Assembly: GCA_002943765.1 (NCBI GenBank)
Contig: PQWQ01000035.1
Coordinates: 248,001 to 312,000, forward strand
Origin: Psoroptes ovis
Lineage: Eukaryota > Arthropoda > Arachnida > Sarcoptiformes > Psoroptidae
Length of the DNA: 64,000 nucleotides
Direction: 5' to 3'
This document shows positions 63,933-64,000 of the stretch, in pieces; positions within the stretch are counted from its first letter, which is position 1, and the number at the start of each line of letters is the position of its first letter. The translations under genes and the position numbers were made by a program. The notes beneath the pieces are model-generated. The model saw nothing but the letters and a program-made list of their open reading frames with translations, had not been told where the DNA came from and searched no databases.

Positions 63933-64000
63933 CTAATCAAATGATTAATTAATTTTAATTATTTTTGTTTCATTTTTTTCATTTTTAATTGAAGTTAATT

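Noticed and set aside
1..64000. tRNA, rRNA, CRISPR arrays, prokaryotic operons or viral genes
   Set aside because: Scanning by eye found no convincing tRNA boxes, spaced direct repeats, or viral replication or capsid motifs; a tRNA/Rfam search would be needed to exclude small RNAs fully.

Overview
The window looks like nuclear DNA of a small arthropod, most likely an acariform (astigmatid, dust-mite-like) mite. The sequence is strongly AT-rich. The genes are animal genes with very short introns (mostly 44-90 bp, one about 120 bp) and short gaps, and arthropod families are present: a Rebers-Riddiford cuticle protein, a second cuticle-like secreted protein and a gustatory-receptor-like membrane protein. 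The species call is inference; no rRNA, tRNA or mitochondrial marker was found.

Layout. 1-9.2 kb: a partial EF-hand protein (-), FAN1 nuclease (+), DNA primase large subunit (+), an arrestin-domain protein (-) and RNA polymerase III subunit RPC6 (-). 9.3-9.8 kb: a 44-bp satellite with a higher-order repeat. 10.5-11.6 kb: a tetraspanin (-). 11.6-27 kb: a gene-poor stretch holding one decayed TIR-bounded Tc1/mariner-like element (13,226-14,498) and one CUB-like/LDLa membrane protein (+, 21 kb). 27-28 kb: an ELOVL fatty-acid elongase (+). 28.7-53.5 kb: a dense block with a TRPM-like channel (-), DDX10 (+), ABCF3 (-), a clip-like heme peroxidase (-), a receptor guanylate cyclase (-), sphingosine kinase (-), PRMT5 (-) and a fungal-MTD1-type methylene-THF dehydrogenase (-). 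54.7-64 kb: a Cys-loop channel subunit (-), a glycine-rich cuticle-like protein (-), a gustatory-receptor-like gene (-) with a decayed duplicate beside it, and the 5'-truncated RR cuticle protein (-).

Exon structures were built by hand from GT/AG sites, and the reading frame was checked to close across every junction. Several genes needed a non-obvious acceptor (FAN1 intron 2, RPC6 intron 1, receptor cyclase intron 1, channel intron 1), and one intron appears to be GC-AG.

The genes are mostly unrelated housekeeping and membrane genes packed closely rather than a functional operon. No CRISPR, prokaryotic or viral system was seen. The points most worth a second look are the MTD1-type folate enzyme, the satellite, the TIR element, the unusual TRPM pore, the clip-like/peroxidase fusion, FAN1 with a PCNA box but no visible UBZ, and the overlapping 3' ends of DDX10 and ABCF3.
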